Assembly: GCA_008638375.1 (NCBI GenBank) | Contig: CM018037.1 | Location: 32,721,076 to 32,785,075 of the forward strand | DNA from: Nyssa sinensis | Lineage: Eukaryota; Streptophyta; Magnoliopsida; Cornales; Nyssaceae | DNA: 64,000 nucleotides | Direction of reading: 5' to 3' | In this document: positions 60,910 through 64,000 of the stretch, in pieces | How the letters are laid out: every line of letters begins with the position of its first letter | Numbering within the stretch: position 1 is the first letter of the stretch | Notes under the pieces: generated by a model | The model's database searches: none | Seen by the model: the letters and a program-made list of their open reading frames with translations, nothing else | What the model was told of the DNA's origin: nothing | Translations under genes and position numbers: made by a program

Positions 60910-62821
60910 TTACAGGTTAAAAGGCTTTGTATACACATCGAATGGTTCATTGGCAGTCAACTGTGGTTCCTGCAGAAACAAAAAGAAAAGGGATGGGATG
61001 GGGAGACTTTAAACATTGACCTCACAATCACCATATAGTGAAAACATGTTGTCTATTTCACATGTGCATGAAAGCTCACTCATGTTTTATTAAAAATATG
61101 CATGGAATATCATGTTTTCTCTTACAATGACATCAAAATCACTTTTTCTTAATCTCAACCTATATTTGCAATTAATTATTCTTGACTAGGAAAAATTCAT
61201 CCCGTTGAATCTGTATCCAGGTTACTACTTGAAGAATACAGTCAATGTATAGTTTTGATTTTGAGAACTTGAAGAAGCCTGGGATGCTCCTCATTAGCCC
61301 CTCCAGTTCTAACTTCCTATAATCTTTCATTGCCTTGGCACTTTCATGGTTGCAATTAAAGGTATAATCCTTAACAAATGGAACAACTTTTAAGAAAATT
61401 ACAACAAAATTCCATGTAAGTGATTTGTGAATGTGCTGAGAATTAGTCTTCTAGTAAATATGATACAACCAGCAAGAGCTAAAGAAGCCATAAATGCTTC
61501 CTTTGAAAATGTTGCTAAGCATTGCACATTGTGCAGGTTGAGCTTGGTTGATGGCCAACCTAATCCCAAGATTATGTTCAAATTGTTAAATTGTTAGTAT
61601 CAGCCATTGCTTGGTGCAATGGTTAAAATTCGGGTGGACAAAGAGAACAACCACTTTATGCCCCCCCAACCACGAAAAAAAAGGTCTATATGCAGTCTAA
61701 CCCTTCCAAAACCCCACGTAGGTGGGACCGAAAACACTAGATATGGTTTTTTTTTCGGGGTTAAAATTGTTAGTGACTAAAGAAGTAAATATCATGACTA
61801 AAAATTACTTATATATATATATATATCGTAATAAAGAATGACCTTAGTTTATTTAATTTATCTTTGTTGACATGTTTAAATTGATTGGGTCGCACTTGAT
61901 ACCATCTTTCAATTTCTCAAGTCTATTGCTGCATTATGCATTCATAGCATTCTTGCACAAAAGTGAATGAAAGGTACATCTTCACCATATTAAGGTGAAT
62001 TTTTTTTCATTCAATTTGTTACAGAATATTAACATCACTCTTTGTCAATTTAAGATGATGATTGCGACAGAACACAATAGCTTTCACAATACACATGTTT
62101 AACTTTACGTTACTGCAAAGACAAACATACCTGTCTCATCCCGACGCCAAGACTCCCTCCTGTCAAAAGCATAGTGAGAAGAGATGTCACAACACTACCA
62201 CCCCCTGTATCATTATCATTATTACGGATGGTAGACCGCATTGAATTTAGCATATTCCCATATGTAGTTCCCTGTCCATGCTCAATTGCTTGGATGAAAG
62301 AAAAAGTCATTGCCCCTGTTGAAGTGACCCTTGATAGAGCCTGTCCATATAAAGTATTAGCTTGGGTTGTTTGTTCACCACTGTGAGCTGAAAGAAAGAA
62401 GTTAATATAATGACTAGAACTTTACAGCTGTATCAGCAGAGGTTTGATGATCATCACAACCGCTGAAGGAAATGACCTCCCCACCGCTTGTTCCTTTCCA
62501 CATGCCTGATCGAGGACGATGGTCCTCCCATACATACCGTCCAGACCTACATCCGCAAAGGATACAAAGATAAGAGAGATGGATATCAAATGGAGAATAA
62601 TTTGGGGGCAAAGAAGGGAAGAGAAAAATGAACTAAAATTGCTGATAAAGTTAGAATACATTAGCAGAGGCTGTGGTATTTAATGTTTTCTTGTATCCTT
62701 TGCGATTCTCACATACTATGAGATAGGAACACTCTATTTTGGTTCACATGTCCGTGTCGGACACCGATACTTTCAAACACTTCCCAAACACGCGTTGGAC
62801 ACACAAAAAAAGTGTCCAAAA

Positions 62822-62852
<31 letters not shown>

Positions 62853-64000
62853 TGAATTTCAGACACATTATGGACATTTTTTTCTTTACCTCATTTTCTC
62901 CTCTTCTCGTTGGTTTTTTTTTTGGTTATATTGTCACACACACACACACACATACATGTGTATATATATATATGTTTTATGTAATAGTTAATCTTGAATC
63001 ATAAATGTTGATAATTAAATGAAGAATATCTTGAATTTTTATTTAATGGCTTTATTATTTTAATATCTTAACAATATTTTTGTGATTTGCGTGTTATTAA
63101 CCAATTTTAATTAAAATAATGTTAAGTTCTTATTATATGGTCGTATAAAAAATGTAAAAAATTTATATATATTCAAAGTGTCATCAAAATGTTCATATCT
63201 TACTTTTTTTAGAAATGACGTGTCTGTGTGTCTGTGTCGTATCTGTATCCATATCCATGCTTCTTATCTCACATAGTATTCAGCAAAAGTTATACTAAAT
63301 ATAGAGTAAAAAAAAGTACCCAAAAGGACTAACCTGTCCATCCTACAAAGAAATGGTAAATCTAAAACAGTGCCACTATGGCAAGCATCTACGATTGCAT
63401 GAAGCTTGACTCCACGGGGTAGAGGCTTGACAATGGTTGCATTAATCTCATCATCGACAATCATTCCTTGTGTTTCAAAATCCAAGGGACAAAGTGTTTC
63501 ATCATATCCGTCTACCTCGTCTCCGGTGTAGTTCCTTTGTTGTGAACCATGACCAGAATAATGGAACAACAGGGAATCTCCAGGCTGACAACCTTGTACA
63601 AGCCAATACAATGCCATTCTCATGTTCTGTTTTGTTGGAAGCCTGTATGGATCAGTTTCTTCCTCTGAAATTTAACTTTCAAAGAAGAACTGATATTAGA
63701 ACTGGTCAACATGAAACAGTTTGATAAATAGAATACATCTGAAACGTCAAAAGGAAATTTGGTAGAAGGTCATGATGCATTGGTGACACCTGAAGCTACT
63801 AATACCACTATTGTTAGCACTACTTCTAACTTGTCACTCATCATGAAAAAGCAATAAATGTTAATTAAATAGCAAAATTTCTAAGATCTTTTTGGGTTGA
63901 AAGTGTATGATGCCTTATAGGACAAATCGGAGGCAGCCATTGAACTAGAGAGTTGAGACCCAAGGAAACAGCATTGCACATTCATATTCCCAGGGTCACT
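60910..64000 (-). CDS. Type I metacaspase, 3' part (5' end outside window)
   Basis: Four exons are visible: 63664-63334, 62546-62426, 62340-62131, 60969-60910 (stop at 60910-60912). They join in phase. The 63664 exon starts with two bases completing a codon, so at least one upstream exon lies beyond the right edge. The p20 catalytic dyad is intact: His in HYSGHGSQQ and Cys in DACHSGT. DEVDGYDETLCPLDF and the VWEDHRPRSG, TSADT and TSTGAMTFSFIQA blocks place it in the plant type I group (AMC1-3). These are arginine/lysine-specific cysteine proteases that modulate cell death and protein-aggregate clearance. For the 62340 exon I chose the acceptor after ATGGACAG rather than an earlier CAG, because only it keeps the frame. 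The C-terminus ends FDVYTKPFNL. The zinc-finger prodomain expected in this group would be out of view. Confidence 0.92.
61599..61763 (+). mobile_element. Au-like SINE in a metacaspase intron
   Basis: The body starts with a tRNA-like A box (cttggtgcaatggttaaa) and contains the Au-family-like 3' block tgcagtctaacccttcc followed by ccccacgtaggtgggacc. It ends in a T-run. The same 11 bases aaattgttagt flank both sides (61588-61598 and 61764-61774), a clear target duplication. Family name is by resemblance from memory; the insertion boundaries are directly visible. Confidence 0.8.
62547..63333 (-). other. Metacaspase intron with simple repeats
   Basis: It contains a (TA)n run (62820-62843), a (CA)n run (62936-62952) and a (TA)n run (62962-62974), plus AT-rich filler. 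Reciprocal strings tgtccgtgtcgg and acgtgtctgtgtgtctgtgt occur at the two sides. No gene in it. Confidence 0.7.

Overview
This is a stretch of plant nuclear DNA, almost certainly from a eudicot and probably a woody one. The evidence is split genes with GT..AG introns, AT-rich intergenic DNA full of microsatellites, a Ty1/copia element, SINE/LINE/MITE insertions, and plant-only families (TOC34, CYP714-type P450, plastid Fe-SOD). I cannot name the species. Exon models below come from reading splice sites and checking that phases join; none has transcript support here.

Layout, left to right. The minus strand carries a C2-domain protein (2 exons), a plastid-type GNAT acetyltransferase (4 exons) and a cytochrome P450 (5 exons, complete heme and I-helix motifs). 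A gene-free stretch of about 14 kb follows (13.1-27.5 kb). It holds a 491-bp tandem duplication, LTR-like debris, two TIR elements of one family, and a full-length copia retrotransposon (19694-24490) with a perfect 5-bp target duplication but a broken coding region. The plus strand then carries a conserved beta-propeller-like protein of unknown function (8 exons, with a truncated LINE and a SINE-like fragment in intron 1), a large Ser/Lys-rich protein related to COP1-interacting proteins (10 exons, two apparent single-base frameshifts) and the chloroplast import GTPase TOC34 (7 coding exons). A chloroplast iron superoxide dismutase of the FSD2 type lies convergent to TOC34 on the minus strand (9 exons). 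After a Tourist-like MITE come an HMG-box protein (+, 2 exons) and the 3' part of a type I metacaspase (-, 4 exons visible, running off the right edge).

The genes are ordinary single-copy neighbours and not a pathway cluster. Three encode probable plastid proteins (GNAT, TOC34, FSD2), which I regard as coincidence. I found no convincing new biological system. The points most worth a second look are the two frameshifts in the COP1-interacting-like gene, the non-canonical TA..TA termini of the young copia LTRs, the uncharacterised propeller-like gene, and the small non-autonomous elements with intact target duplications.
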